Part shown: piece after piece, positions 10,316 through 20,848 of the stretch | Numbering within the stretch: position 1 is the first letter of the stretch | How the letters are laid out: the number at the start of each line of letters is the position of its first letter | Assembly: GCF_000142805.1 (NCBI RefSeq) | Contig: NC_013080.1 | Coordinates: 620,001-684,000 of the forward strand | DNA length: 64,000 bases | Origin: Lachancea thermotolerans CBS 6340 | Taxonomy: Eukaryota; Ascomycota; Saccharomycetes; Saccharomycetales; Saccharomycetaceae | Reading direction: 5' to 3' | Position numbers and translations under genes: made by a program | The notes under the pieces: generated by a model | Told to the model about the DNA's origin: nothing | Database searches by the model: none | What the model saw: the letters and a program-made list of their open reading frames with translations, nothing else

Positions 10316-11094
10316 TTAAAGCCCAAATTTCGCCTTGTCAAGGTGAACCAAGGAGCTGATAAGTTCACCCTTGCCATCCAAAATAGCATCAGTATCACCT
10401 AAAACATCATATGCGTCTGGGTGCGGTATCCACACAACGTAGCCCCCTGCGGCTTTTGCCGCTGTCACACCGGGGACACCATCTTCGAAAATAAGGCATT
10501 CCTCGGGCTGAATGTTTGCCTTGAATTTGTTATTCAGCTCTTTTAGCCCCACTAACCATATATCTGGGAAAGGTTTACCTCTCCCAGGTGGAATTCTTGG
10601 GTCATCTCCGGTTACAATTGCGTCGAACAGCTCAAATCCATGCTTTAAATGGCTGGTTTTACCTTCAAATTTATGTTTCGCAGAAGAAGTGCACAACGCA
10701 ATCGGGATGTTTTTAGAGTGCAGATACCTAATCAAGTCCAAAGCACCTGGCAAGAAAGAACACTTGGGCCACATTTTGCACTGAAGTTCAATGTTTTTCC
10801 GGTCGAACTCCTGGGGTGTCACGGGTAATTGGAAATGATCCAAAACCTTACGGCATGCCTCAGGTCCAGGCAAGCCTTGGAGCTGAACCTTCAAGTCCCA
10901 TGTAAGAGGCCCTTTCCCATATTCAGTCAAAATTTCATTTGTAACCAGCGTGTAGATATCTTCGGTGTTGATCAAAAGTCCATCCATGTCAAAAAGACAT
11001 GCCTTGACTCTGTAAATTGAGTTAGTCTATTTCCCCTCGATATTACACAAGAGCTTACTCAATAACTGCCGACCTACTCTGTATTGTGTCTCAT
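10316..11094 (-). CDS. HAD-family phosphatase, YKL033W-A / pseudouridine-5'-phosphatase-like, two exons (10316-11009 and 11078-11094)
   Basis: The main frame (10316-10987) opens only at MDGLLINTED, which would remove the catalytic Asp of HAD motif I. On the minus strand the frame continues upstream as VKACLFDMDG and is then stopped. A spliceosomal intron explains this: 5' site GTAGGT, branch GACTAAC (complement of 11021-11027), 3' site TTTACAG, intron 11010-11077 (68 nt). Exon 1 (11078-11094) is 17 nt and encodes MRHNT plus two bases of Glu. The spliced product is 236 residues, the length of S. cerevisiae YKL033W-A, with nucleophile Asp13 and Asp15, motif II CTSSAKHK, and motif IV EDGVPGV. 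It resembles phosphatases of pseudouridine 5'-phosphate and related sugar phosphates. The 5' site GTAGGT is not the usual GTATGT, so exon 1 is inferred. Confidence 0.85.
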
Positions 11095-11218
11095 CGTTGC
11101 ACGGGAGAGTTTAACCTTTGGAAGTGTGTTTCGTTTCGATACGCAGTTTATTTTCGATCTTACTCGAGATAAGTATTAACGTGACTGAGATTCATTTCAT
11201 AAAATTATATACAGAAAC

Positions 11219-13462
11219 TTAAAGAGGAGGGAGCGGTGCTCTGCACACAGGGCACTGTAGTTTATAGCTCATCCAGCTCTCTAAACACTGAGTGTGGAAT
11301 ATGTGGCTACATGGTGTTATCATGTAACTTTCCTTATCGACCTTGTGTGTCTTCGGAATGTCGTCAACGTAAACGGGAACGTCATTCATGCAGATAGCGC
11401 AATCAATACTGTAGTTTGGAGAGCTTCCATGCTCCAATAAGTCGGCGGAAGAAATACCTTTATGGTATGAATAGCCTTCAGGAATTGTGTATTTTGGTAG
11501 GAACCAGCGGGCGCCCATAATATCCTGCGAATAAAGTATAACAATCTGGAACAGAATCCACAAGGCAACGATAACAACATAACGTATGTCTCTGTGGTGG
11601 TAAAATATGTTCGAGGGAACCGTGAAGACGTAAGCCACGGGAAGGAACCGGATTATAGAAGTGCCAATAACAAAACTCCAGAGCAATGGCATCTTGTTCT
11701 GCCTTGGTGCTTGTGATTCACCTGGCGAAGCCCTTCTTCTTCTTGGCTCGTTACCCTTGATAGCGTTCCTCGCGATTTGTGGAACCCAATATGAGTTAAG
11801 AACAAAAAAGGCAACGCACTCAAATGGGGTTCTGATCCTTCTAGACCAAGTTGCAACGCTGAGAATAAGAACCATGGAGAGAAACATCATAAGAATATAC
11901 CTCCGGTACATGTGGCTGCTAATGGTGGCTTCATCAGGTATAACTGTTGGCGCATTCCTCTCTTCAGAACCCGTGTTTCGCCGCAGTAATGTCGTGAAGC
12001 TCACGTTTTGCTCGTTTGCTTGTGATGCATAGATAGATATCAAGTAGCGCATCTCAAAAACAGAAGCCAAGATCAAACAGGCAAATGAGCATATTACAAG
12101 TGGCAAGTAAAGCTCTGGAATTGCGCTTGTCATAAAGAAGAATATTATAGCCAGCGATCCATCAACCGAATTCATCAAAGAGAAACACCAGTAGGATATT
12201 TTATTGACCATTGACGGCGTGTTTGTATGCTGCATTTGAATCAATAATAAATAGATTTGAGATGCAAGCAAAACTATCCCAAACAGCAATGTATCTCTCA
12301 TTTTCCTCACATGCAGTTCGTACCGAGGGCCACTGACGCTGCTCACACGAAGGTTGATGCCACAATCTGGTGAATAAACAATACCAGAAGAAATATTGAT
12401 GGGTGGAAGACTCGATAAATTAGCCCGTCTCCCTAAAGGCCATGTGAGCTCGTCATCTATAACCTTCAGTTGTTCTGGACTATAAGCGGACCAAGGGCTC
12501 AACTGAAAGTATGCAAGGAACTCACATTTGTAGTTAGCAACGGCATATGATTCTTGCAAGTAGTTCATTGTCCTTGTATCAACAAAATTTGAGGCATTCC
12601 AATACTCTTCAACTAAAAGCTTCACTTCGTCGAAAACTAATTTATCGTCCTCTTTCAGACTCATATAATGAGGGAAGGCAAACAGTGAATGGAATTTCGC
12701 GCTCTCTGATATGGCCAGAATACGTCCTCTTTTAATGTCGTAAACTGCTCTGCTGTTAATTGAGTGCTTTTCTTCATCGTGGAAGTCAGAAAAGTGCAAG
12801 TTGACGTGCAGCATCCGCCACCTATCACTTTGGCTATTGAAAAAAGAGGGCCTCCTTGCATCAGAATAAGCCAATGCCGTGTCTGCTGCTTTAATCTCGA
12901 TAACAACCTGACCTTCATTGAAAGTGACGTTATGTTGACCATTGCTGAGTGTTCCGTCATCAACATATGGATCATTGAAGTTTTGAGAAAAATCATGTGG
13001 AGGCTCGTAGTATTCTGGCACTGGCATAGGAACTTTTTGATAATCTTTGTTCGAGTCTAACTTAATGAGACCGTGTAGAGTACTTGTTATGTTAGGTGGA
13101 AACACCCCTTCTTTGCCGCTCCACACATCCTCCCTGATTTCGGTGATCACGCTCTCGGGGAGTATCATGTGGCCTTGGTTACTCGACCAGTGATTGTAGT
13201 CTTTCCCAGCGATTGGGTATGTGGCGTTAATGCCTGGAGATTTTAGCACATCTTCGTAGCTAAGTTTGAGACCTGTGATGTTTCGGAAGTTCTCGCTGAG
13301 TGTCATATTAGCAAATTGAGAGTGCTCATCATTATACTGAGCTCTTAGCGTCTGAAGCTGATTGTACTCGTACTGGGACGTGACACCATCGCCTGACGGG
13401 CTCGAATATAAAAAATAAAGGATCACAAAGATGAACAATATTGTATTGCCGTCAATTTCCAT
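11219..13462 (-). CDS. TUL1: Golgi transmembrane RING ubiquitin ligase Tul1
   Basis: 747 residues (S. cerevisiae Tul1/YKL034W, 758). Tul1 is the membrane-bound E3 of the Golgi/endosome Dsc complex, which ubiquitinates membrane proteins for sorting to the vacuole or degradation. The start MEIDGNTILFIFVILYFLY is a signal-anchor, followed by a large lumenal domain with several N-glycosylation sequons, then about seven transmembrane segments from near residue 385 to 660, and a C-terminal RING-H2 (about residues 690-745, CAIC..PCSHIFHTQCLESW..CPVC) ending in APLPPL as in S. cerevisiae. Tandem with UGP1, as in the YKL034W-YKL035W order. Confidence 0.96.
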   Translation of the reverse strand: MEIDGNTILFIFVILYFLYSSPSGDGVTSQYEYNQLQTLRAQYNDEHSQFANMTLSENFRNITGLKLSYEDVLKSPGINATYPIAGKDYNHWSSNQGHMILPESVITEIREDVWSGKEGVFPPNITSTLHGLIKLDSNKDYQKVPMPVPEYYEPPHDFSQNFNDPYVDDGTLSNGQHNVTFNEGQVVIEIKAADTALAYSDARRPSFFNSQSDRWRMLHVNLHFSDFHDEEKHSINSRAVYDIKRGRILAISESAKFHSLFAFPHYMSLKEDDKLVFDEVKLLVEEYWNASNFVDTRTMNYLQESYAVANYKCEFLAYFQLSPWSAYSPEQLKVIDDELTWPLGRRANLSSLPPINISSGIVYSPDCGINLRVSSVSGPRYELHVRKMRDTLLFGIVLLASQIYLLLIQMQHTNTPSMVNKISYWCFSLMNSVDGSLAIIFFFMTSAIPELYLPLVICSFACLILASVFEMRYLISIYASQANEQNVSFTTLLRRNTGSEERNAPTVIPDEATISSHMYRRYILMMFLSMVLILSVATWSRRIRTPFECVAFFVLNSYWVPQIARNAIKGNEPRRRRASPGESQAPRQNKMPLLWSFVIGTSIIRFLPVAYVFTVPSNIFYHHRDIRYVVIVALWILFQIVILYSQDIMGARWFLPKYTIPEGYSYHKGISSADLLEHGSSPNYSIDCAICMNDVPVYVDDIPKTHKVDKESYMITPCSHIFHTQCLESWMSYKLQCPVCRAPLPPL

Positions 13463-13806
13463 CTTGCGTCCTTAGTGCGCCTATTCATCACACCTTCTGT
13501 GGGAGGGGCATCCTTTATTAATATCTTGTGATTAAATTATACGTAAGTCATAGCGGACGACCAAAACACAAGATGATTGAGAACAACACACCTTGAACGT
13601 AAGAGAGTTAGAACTGCTAGTGGTTCCAGCCAGTGAATTCTTCGAAATTCTCCACAATAAATCTTCTGTTCTCTACAAAATGCCTACCGGCCTGCCTATT
13701 TGACTACAATAGCGCTTTGAGAGAAACGCTTGTAGATTTTAAAGACGTCTTACGAGCTTGCAAGGAAGCAAAGAAGCTCATGCGTTCTTGAATTCTTTGC
13801 GACGCT
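13463..13806. other. Intergenic: TUL1 promoter and UGP1 3' side
   Basis: 344 bp between two minus-strand genes. It should hold the TUL1 promoter and the UGP1 3' end is to its right. No gene, RNA or repeat that I can support. Confidence 0.55.
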
Positions 13807-15306
13807 TCAGTGCTCTAGGATCTGCAGGTTTCCAGTGATTACCACATTCTCCAGAACTGACCCGTTGGGAATGTCGATTCTTTGGCCTTCCGAACAGACA
13901 ATGATAACGGTTCCCTTGAGTGTAACGCCCTTACCCAGGAAGACGTTACCGGTTATGGTTAGGTGGTCAAGTTCCACAATCTTGGGGATGTGAGGAATTC
14001 TAGCGTGGAATCCAGAAACCTTCTTGAAGTGAGATCCCAACTTGATTAAAGGATTAGGTCCGAATCTCGAGGGATCGAGCTTTAGAGCCCCGTGTTCAAG
14101 ACAAAACAGGTCGGATTTAACCAACAGCAAGTCAGAGCAGGTCTTGACTGGCAAGAATCTAGATCTAGGCACGACCACACCGTGGGCGCCCTGGAAATGT
14201 CTGATTGCAGCACCGCAAGCCGTTTCCAGCTGAAGAACATTGATCTCGTGCCCTCCTCTGTTGATGGTTTTTTGGTTTGGAATAATTTCCATTTCCAAAC
14301 TGCTCGACTCGACAAGTTTCTTAACAGCCTTCAAGTTGATCCATAAGTTGTTGGTGTTGAAGTTCTTGAACTTGCGAATGTTTTTAAATTCATCGACGTG
14401 CTCTTTTGGGACCTGAGCCACTTCCAAAAGGCGCACTTGTCCGTCATAGGAGATGAGAGTACCTCCCTTAACGTCAGCCCTAGTCTTGTCGGTCAACTCC
14501 ATTATGTATTCAGCGCCTGTCTCGATCATGTGATTCAGAATCTTCAAATCGACAGTTGCGCCCAAGTTGTCACCGTTTGAGACGAATAGAATCTCTCTGC
14601 CCTGAGCAATCAATGCGTCGAGTTCGCCCGAAGCATGCAGTGACTCGAAAAGATCACCGTGACCTGGTGGGTACCAGGAGTCAAGTTCGTCATTGTACGA
14701 AGAAGGCACAGGCAACATTGAGTCCTTGTAAACACGTGGGAATTTCGACTGGTTGAAAGATCTAATTCTGATCCTGTTCGCAGAGTACTTCTTAATTAGA
14801 TGAGCAGTATCGGCGTCTGTGTTGAAAGAGTTCATCAGCAGCAAAGGAACGTCGCTGTCGTACTGCCTGTTCAGGTACTCGATCTGGCGCACCGACAAAT
14901 CCAAAAACGTGTTGCCATCGCGAACCTCAATAACAGACTTAGGGCCCACGCAGCCCATGGATGTGCCCAGCCCACCGTTCAGCTTCAGAACTGCCAACTT
15001 GGACAAGTTGGACACATTCTCCGGCTGCTGCTCAATGACGGAAAAGTCAACAACCTCTTCGGGGTTAGGGGACTTGATTTTGTCCCACTCCAAAGTGCTC
15101 CCGGAAGCCTTCTCAACCAAATACCTTCTGAATAAGGAGAAGAACGAATCGAGCTCCCCTTCGAACTTGCTGCGCGTGTCTTCGTCTTTAACCGAATCCG
15201 CCAGCTTGTTCAGAGCATTCCTCATCTGGGACGCCGCCACGCTGTTTGTGTTGCTCTCAAAGGCATAAGTAGAGTGGGTCTTAGTGTGTTTCTTAGCTTG
15301 CATCAT
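13807..15306 (-). CDS. UGP1: UTP-glucose-1-phosphate uridylyltransferase (UDP-glucose pyrophosphorylase)
   Basis: 499 residues, the same length as S. cerevisiae Ugp1 (YKL035W), with very high identity. It makes UDP-glucose from UTP and glucose 1-phosphate for glycogen, trehalose, beta-glucan and glycoprotein synthesis. The nucleotide-binding loop [12 protein letters not shown] lies at residues 107-118, and the C-terminal left-handed beta-helix with its hexapeptide-like repeats ends in GNLQILEH, the octamerisation region. Two ATGs are adjacent (15306 and 15303); either may be used. In S. cerevisiae UGP1 has a duplicate, YHL012W; here this is the single copy between the two source regions. Confidence 0.97.
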   Translation of the reverse strand: MMQAKKHTKTHSTYAFESNTNSVAASQMRNALNKLADSVKDEDTRSKFEGELDSFFSLFRRYLVEKASGSTLEWDKIKSPNPEEVVDFSVIEQQPENVSNLSKLAVLKLNGGLGTSMGCVGPKSVIEVRDGNTFLDLSVRQIEYLNRQYDSDVPLLLMNSFNTDADTAHLIKKYSANRIRIRSFNQSKFPRVYKDSMLPVPSSYNDELDSWYPPGHGDLFESLHASGELDALIAQGREILFVSNGDNLGATVDLKILNHMIETGAEYIMELTDKTRADVKGGTLISYDGQVRLLEVAQVPKEHVDEFKNIRKFKNFNTNNLWINLKAVKKLVESSSLEMEIIPNQKTINRGGHEINVLQLETACGAAIRHFQGAHGVVVPRSRFLPVKTCSDLLLVKSDLFCLEHGALKLDPSRFGPNPLIKLGSHFKKVSGFHARIPHIPKIVELDHLTITGNVFLGKGVTLKGTVIIVCSEGQRIDIPNGSVLENVVITGNLQILEH

Positions 15307-15597
15307 CCTCGAAAGGTCCGATTATGCCAATTCCTTCGTATTTTCGCTTTGATCTCGAGAGAACAAGGGCTTCTTTGGTACAAATGCTGAAACGCAAAGG
15401 GAGCTTATATAGAAAGTTCTGTCAAAAATAGCCCCCTACAGTTCGTTCTTGGCGATGAGTTTTTGAGGTAGTGTCAAAACTACATCCGCAAGATCTGAGT
15501 ATTTAGCTTTAAAGGCACTAGTAATTTGAATATATGAGATTGGAACCCCGCTTCGAGCAGCCGCCTGGCTGTTATTCTTCTTTGGGCTGTTGTTTTT

Positions 15598-18537
15598 TCA
15601 GAGCCAACCTAACTCTTCACCGTCCATTAGATCCCACGCGGCATCTAGAATTGCATGCATTACCGTATTTTGGGATAAGCTGGTATTATTGGACCCATCG
15701 GAATTTGGGCCTGGAGAAGACGAAGGCGGTTGGGAGGAAGGTGTCTTGACGCTTTCAGGAGCGAACTTTTGCCTGAGAAGCTTTGTTGAAACTTTAGCTG
15801 AAGGTCTATTGGAGCGCAGCGTGTGGTCGAACATTTTGAAGGGTTTGAGAAGACTAATTAGGCTCGTGATTTGGACCAGCTCGTTCATAGCATTTGAAAG
15901 AGACATTACTAGTCTGTGCGAGCGTTTTTGATAGTTTTCACCTTCACCATTGGGTAGCAAATTAACTACAACGCCAATGATAGATGTTGGGAGGTGCTTT
16001 ACAAGCTCCAAGACGTTGCGAATTTCCACAACGATAGAAATCACAAAGGGCGATATGGTGCCCTGAGCGACATGCCTCTCTTGACCCCCATTGAGGCCCA
16101 GTAGTTTCCTGTACACGTCGAACTTGTCGGCATCACAAGAATCTGGTGCCGCTGTAGCTGCGGGTGGGTTTGAAGACTCGGATTGGATCTCTGTGTCTGT
16201 GTGGACAAAATCTCCTTGCCTTAGGGGCGGACGGTTGTTCGGATCGACGCTGTTTGTAGGATTAATCTTCATTAATAATGCCAACAACCTGTGCATGGAG
16301 GAGATCAAACCACATATGGCAGTTGATGATTTCGATAATAGGTCGAATGTCAATAAGTGCGATGAATTTTCGAGTGGTGCAAGCAATAGGAAGTCTTCCA
16401 TCATTTCATGTTTTTGCACCAAAAACTTGGCAAAAAGAGAGGAAGAAACACTATCGCTTTTTTCATCTTTCCAGGACGCATCCTGTGGCGCCGCTTGTAA
16501 GGAATTACGTCGTACGCTTTTGCGACTTATCGAAAGCCATGAAAGGACCTGACCGAGCACCAGACTTTGCCTTATGGTTTCAAATCTTTGTGGGTCGCGC
16601 TCGACACACCATTTTCCTGTTGAGAACTTGAAGGTCTCTTCTGTTAGCTCCGCCAGCGGGACACTTATCAGTTTGGGCACACCAAAAGCGCAACTTTGTA
16701 AAGAGTCAAACACCACAAGCAGAACGTACAGCCGTTTGAAAAGGACTTGATGCCCGAGATCATGCTTGGCACTCTTTCCTCTTTCTGGTGTGCCACTTGC
16801 GTGAGCATCGCCAGCCCCTGCTTCGTCTTCGTTCTCGCTAGCTTCGGTGTCATTTGATGGCAGTTCATCATACATGAGGTATCTGTAAAGTTTGCATTCG
16901 TTGTAAATTGTCACAGACATACCCAGAACGAACGAGTTATCATAGCCCACAAACGCCAAAATATAGTTTAAGATGCTGAATGTAGCAAGGTAGATGAACT
17001 TAGTCTTAAGGGAAAGCAACTTTTCGTTTTCTCGGAGACCAGGATGAATATCTACTATTCGTTGGAAACACTCGTTGAGCGCATTTATGAAGGTTGCCTG
17101 AGAGTCCAGAATATCAACGGCTCCATCGGAATAAGCTTGGCCAGATCCAGATGGTTTTTTTAGGGCCACTCGCACAAGTAGCTCCAGGGAATTCCTGAAC
17201 CAATGCAGAATGTATGTGTTCAGCTCGTGAACCGGGCTAATTGGCTGCGTGTTTACTAGCAAAAGGTCGTCCGTTAAAGTCTCTTTGTTGATCGGTATTA
17301 CTGGGAAATTAGGGTGAATAAACTCAAAGTAAATATCAATAAGTTGCTTGTCTGGTATTTTTCCATAAATGATTGATGCATGGCTGGAGGAGGCTATTGA
17401 CTCTATTGAACTTTGAGAGCCTGGCTTGTTTCTATTGCTGTTTTTTCGCTTTTGCTTTCTTGGCCCATTATGGTTCCCATCGGACTTTGAGCTGGAACGT
17501 TCTGTCTGCATTTGTGGCTTCGAAGGCTTTGGAAGAGGCTTGGGAGAAACTGCGGTTGCTGTATTGGTATCACGGCTTTCTGAATTCAATCCGGCTTGCT
17601 GTGTACGAGTAACCTGCACGGGGGAGCTTGGAGATACTGCCACGCTCACGTCACTGCCCTTCCGGGAATGAAATCCTTCGTCAAATTCCTTAAAATGTTC
17701 TGCACCTGGGGGCGCTGCAGGCGGGACATATTGAGAAGTAAAGTAAGATTGTTGTGCATTCTGTTGCTGCTGTTGTTGTTGTTGCTGTGGCAGCATGCTA
17801 AATTGAGAATATGGGTATTGTAAGTAGTAACCTGAAGGTGGTTGTTGGAACTTTTGTATTGCAGGAAGGCTTAAAGACCCTCTACAATCTTCTGGATTAG
17901 CACCTTCGACATCTGATGGGAGCTGTGAGGCGTATTGTGCCTGAGACGCTGGGTAGAACTGCGATCCAGATGAGGCGTTGGAAGGTAGATATGCAAGTTG
18001 CTCAGACCCATTCCTATTGGAAACATCACTGCCCAGGGAATCTATCGAACCACGCCTTTGATGTTGGTACTCATAATACGGTACTTTCCAGAATTGTTGC
18101 TGAGGTTGAGCTCCTGGGGCTAGCAGCGGCTGCAATCTCGGTTGAGAACCTGACTGCGGTAGATACTGTGCTAGTGGCGGCAGGGAAACGGGATCCGCGC
18201 GGGGTCTCCCAGCATCTCCCTTGAAGACGTCAGAGGAGCTCCTCTTGCGAGAGCCCCTCCTACTAGTATCGAACCCCTCTGGCGGTTCGCTGTTGCGTGT
18301 GTAGCCTTTAGTGGGGCCTCTCTTCATAGGGACGCGCTCAAAGGTACAAGTTTTACCCATACGTTGACAAGCCGAGCATATAGGCCTTTCATCACTAAAA
18401 TCGCATCGAGTTTTCTTTTCGCGGCATTGATCGCATGCCCGTGAGGTCTTGGAGCGCCTCCTGTCCGACGCCGCTCCTCCGGCTTCTGGCGATGTCTCAG
18501 CTTCCTTTGGTTCACTCTCTCTTCTAGAGGCTGACAT
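15598..18537 (-). CDS. RGT1: Zn2Cys6 glucose-responsive repressor Rgt1
   Basis: 979 residues (S. cerevisiae Rgt1/YKL038W, 1170). Rgt1 binds CGGANNA sites and represses hexose-transporter genes until glucose signalling through Snf3/Rgt2 removes its co-repressors. The zinc cluster is at residues 35-64 with Cys35, 38, 45, 54, 57 and 64 (C-x2-C-x6-C-x8-C-x2-C-x6-C), followed by the Rgt1-type linker KRGPTKGYTRN. A low-complexity Gln/Pro/Ser region with a poly-Gln run lies at about residues 210-275. The middle and C-terminal halves carry the fungal regulatory domain. The assignment rests on the zinc cluster and linker plus synteny after UGP1; S. cerevisiae Eds1 is the related duplicate. Confidence 0.9.
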   Translation of the reverse strand: MSASRRESEPKEAETSPEAGGAASDRRRSKTSRACDQCREKKTRCDFSDERPICSACQRMGKTCTFERVPMKRGPTKGYTRNSEPPEGFDTSRRGSRKRSSSDVFKGDAGRPRADPVSLPPLAQYLPQSGSQPRLQPLLAPGAQPQQQFWKVPYYEYQHQRRGSIDSLGSDVSNRNGSEQLAYLPSNASSGSQFYPASQAQYASQLPSDVEGANPEDCRGSLSLPAIQKFQQPPSGYYLQYPYSQFSMLPQQQQQQQQQNAQQSYFTSQYVPPAAPPGAEHFKEFDEGFHSRKGSDVSVAVSPSSPVQVTRTQQAGLNSESRDTNTATAVSPKPLPKPSKPQMQTERSSSKSDGNHNGPRKQKRKNSNRNKPGSQSSIESIASSSHASIIYGKIPDKQLIDIYFEFIHPNFPVIPINKETLTDDLLLVNTQPISPVHELNTYILHWFRNSLELLVRVALKKPSGSGQAYSDGAVDILDSQATFINALNECFQRIVDIHPGLRENEKLLSLKTKFIYLATFSILNYILAFVGYDNSFVLGMSVTIYNECKLYRYLMYDELPSNDTEASENEDEAGAGDAHASGTPERGKSAKHDLGHQVLFKRLYVLLVVFDSLQSCAFGVPKLISVPLAELTEETFKFSTGKWCVERDPQRFETIRQSLVLGQVLSWLSISRKSVRRNSLQAAPQDASWKDEKSDSVSSSLFAKFLVQKHEMMEDFLLLAPLENSSHLLTFDLLSKSSTAICGLISSMHRLLALLMKINPTNSVDPNNRPPLRQGDFVHTDTEIQSESSNPPAATAAPDSCDADKFDVYRKLLGLNGGQERHVAQGTISPFVISIVVEIRNVLELVKHLPTSIIGVVVNLLPNGEGENYQKRSHRLVMSLSNAMNELVQITSLISLLKPFKMFDHTLRSNRPSAKVSTKLLRQKFAPESVKTPSSQPPSSSPGPNSDGSNNTSLSQNTVMHAILDAAWDLMDGEELGWL

Positions 18538-19476
18538 CGCTAGAGCGTTATTTATTGTCCACAGGACCTTTTGTGTAAAACTTCCAGGGTGAATGGGTAG
18601 ATCTTAGAGGTTCCGAGTTGCGAATTCGAAAACTAGACGAAACCTCCTTTGTGTAAAAACTTTATAATTAAGAGAGCTCGGTAGTAGTATCTAGTAAGCT
18701 TCCGACACCAATTGGGCCTGTAATCCCGTCAATCAAGAGCTTTGATCCGTCGATTACTGTTTCCGTAAAAGACCCCGGACGAATTTATATAGCTAGCCAG
18801 TCCCTTCCTGGATTCGTCTCCAGAATCATACATAAACTATGCGTATCGTTATCGACGTCAAATACGTTGTATATAAATGTCCGATAGCGATTCGCTGAGA
18901 GCCTTCTTGGCTCGTGGGGCAACAGCATATGAATAGTTGGCAAAGCAACTAACCTTCCTTGAACATAGGGCAAGCTGTGTGATAACATGCAAAAGAGCGC
19001 TCAAATTGTTATGTTCGGAGCGTCTTGCGACCGAATTTGAGATCGGTTTAAGGTGCTATGTCCCAAGACTCCGTCAAAGAAAGCCTTTCCAGAAAAGTAC
19101 TCATAAATATGTCGGAGAGTGAAGTGACAGCCTGGCCGCCAAGTCTCATACATTTGACCCTCAGCAAATATATTTGGGCTTAATTTACGTTAAAGTGGCC
19201 TTAGCGTTCAAATTCATAAAACCACATATCTCAGAAATAATTTACGCAGGATGATAACATCCTTCAACGCCCGCCTTTGTTAGGGCATCAAAAGACAGTT
19301 TCTTCGGGGAGGATAGATGAAGAACTCAGGCAGCTCTCCTTTCTTCCCATCTCCCTCTTCCGAGCTGTTAAACGTTTGCTGACATAAACTCTCCCCTTAT
19401 AAAATACACAGGACAAGTCTGCACATGATAACTCAAGCAAATATATAGTAATTATATTCTAATCAATCCAATAGCA
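18538..19476. other. Long intergenic region upstream of RGT1
   Basis: 939 bp between the RGT1 start and the initiator tRNA. It is A/T-rich and has only short open frames without protein character. S. cerevisiae has snR69 upstream of RGT1, but I found no matching antisense element here; the likely snR69 lies at 22.2 kb instead. A CGGANNA-type sequence occurs near 18776, a possible Rgt1 self-regulation site, with little weight alone. Confidence 0.5.
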
Positions 19477-19548
19477 AGCGCCGTGGCGCAGTGGAAGCGC
19501 GCAGGGCTCATAACCCTGATGTCCTAGGATCGAAACCTAGCGGCGCTA
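19477..19548 (+). tRNA. Initiator tRNA-Met (CAT)
   Basis: 72-nt tRNA with anticodon CAT in a CTCATAA loop closed by CAGGG/CCCTG. It carries the eukaryotic initiator marks: an A1-U72 pair (AGCGCCG with CGGCGCT), three consecutive G-C pairs in the anticodon stem, and A rather than T at the start of the T loop (GATCGAAAC). Nearly identical to the S. cerevisiae initiator tRNA. No intron. It is followed by a T5 run that should end RNA polymerase III transcription. Confidence 0.96.
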
Positions 19549-19552
19549 TTAA

Positions 19553-19557
19553 TTTTT
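19553..19557 (+). terminator. RNA polymerase III terminator of the initiator tRNA
   Basis: A run of five T four bases after the tRNA discriminator base, the standard Pol III stop signal in yeast. Confidence 0.8.
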
Positions 19558-19764
19558 GCACGACTTAGCAAGTGTCGAACTTGATTGAAGTTTTGTTAGG
19601 AAGGTCAAAGATCAAGACTATTTATATTGAACCAAGACCTTGTGCTCATTTGTATACCGTTCAAGAGTTCTTTGTTCATTGAACGCTAGTCAGTATCCCA
19701 CGCTGCTGAACTTAGCTGAAAAGCGAGCAGCATAGCCAAGTTAACTGTATTACACACTGCAATC

Positions 19765-20724
19765 ATGGACACGGAAGAGGCCATCCTAGCTCGGCACCGT
19801 GCTGAGAAGAAGGATCTACAAAATAAAATCGCAGGAATGAAGAAGCAAGCCACAAAATCTAAGAGGAAGCAAGTCAATTCGCGCTGCGAAGAACTCGAAC
19901 ATGACTTATTACAAAGGCAAGAAAAAGAGCTACAAACATTTAGAAACGAAGGTTCGTCCGACAAGCAAGCTTCGAATGAGCCTCTACAGGAAAGCTCAGA
20001 TGACGAAATAACACCTGAAAAACTTCTGGCACAGCTGGAACTTGGCGTCAGCGCTCAAAACTCGCCATCTGTTGACGCTGATAAACAGCAAACCGCTCCA
20101 CAGCCCAAGAAACGCCGCAATAGGCAAAAGGAGCGGCTAGCAAAACGCGATGCAGAGATGGCCAGAATCCGCGAAGCAGCCGCCCAAGAGGCAGCTGTGC
20201 AACCAAACCTGAAGCAAATAGAGCAAGACGCCCTAGATCAACTTTGCGATGTCAAAGGCGTAAAACAGTTTGACATCAAACCTGATGGCCATTGTCTTTT
20301 TGCATCGATTTTAGACCAGGTTTGGCTTCGCCATCCAACTGACGCACAATATTTTATACCGTCAGGATACGACGGGCCCCATCTCCCAAGAGATCTTGAT
20401 GTTCGCGCCCTACGATCTTTGTCTTCAAACTACATTAGACAATACAGGGACGACTTTGTGCCCTACCTGTTTGACGAAGCGACCATGTCTATTAAAGATG
20501 TCGATGATTATACCAAAACAATGGAGGAGACTGCTCAGTGGGGTGGTGAAGTTGAGCTCTTAGCGCTCGCAAAAGTGCTCAAGTGCTGCATTAGCGTTAT
20601 GATGAGTGGGAGAGCCACCCATATGATAAATGAGCAAGAAGTTGCCAATCCTGAACTTAAGTTGGTTTATTACAAGCATAGCTTCGCATTAGGCGAGCAC
20701 TATAATTCTTTACATGATAGTTAA
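19765..20724 (+). CDS. OTU2: OTU-domain deubiquitinase Otu2
   Basis: 319 residues (S. cerevisiae Otu2/YHL013C, 307). It is a cysteine protease that removes ubiquitin, reported to act on the 40S ribosomal subunit. The N-terminal half is a charged coiled coil (residues 10-60 and 110-145) and the C-terminal half is the OTU fold. The catalytic loop D-G-H-C is at residues 174-177 with Cys177 as nucleophile, and the catalytic His is at about 312 in the ending 'GEHYNSLHDS'. Same strand as YLF2, the order of YHL013C-YHL014C. Confidence 0.95.
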   Translation: MDTEEAILARHRAEKKDLQNKIAGMKKQATKSKRKQVNSRCEELEHDLLQRQEKELQTFRNEGSSDKQASNEPLQESSDDEITPEKLLAQLELGVSAQNSPSVDADKQQTAPQPKKRRNRQKERLAKRDAEMARIREAAAQEAAVQPNLKQIEQDALDQLCDVKGVKQFDIKPDGHCLFASILDQVWLRHPTDAQYFIPSGYDGPHLPRDLDVRALRSLSSNYIRQYRDDFVPYLFDEATMSIKDVDDYTKTMEETAQWGGEVELLALAKVLKCCISVMMSGRATHMINEQEVANPELKLVYYKHSFALGEHYNSLHDS

Positions 20725-20848
20725 TTAGAGCCTTGATGTATTACAAGTTATTTCTTGATGGACTAAACATCTAAGAATCTTCGCGCTTAATTCTACGAAA
20801 AAACAAGAAAGCAGCCTGTCAAATGAAACACGAGAAAAACACCCAAAA

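Noticed and set aside
10316-10987. HAD gene starting at MDGLL without an intron
   Set aside because: This would remove the catalytic Asp of motif I, while the frame just upstream encodes the missing conserved residues and has a branch point and acceptor.
11049-11054. GTAAGC as the 5' splice site of the HAD gene
   Set aside because: It is closer to the usual donor, but the reading frame it would join has a stop and no ATG upstream.
18538-19476. Expected snR69 upstream of RGT1
   Set aside because: No antisense element to 25S C2948 on either strand; the likely copy is at 22.15-22.25 kb.
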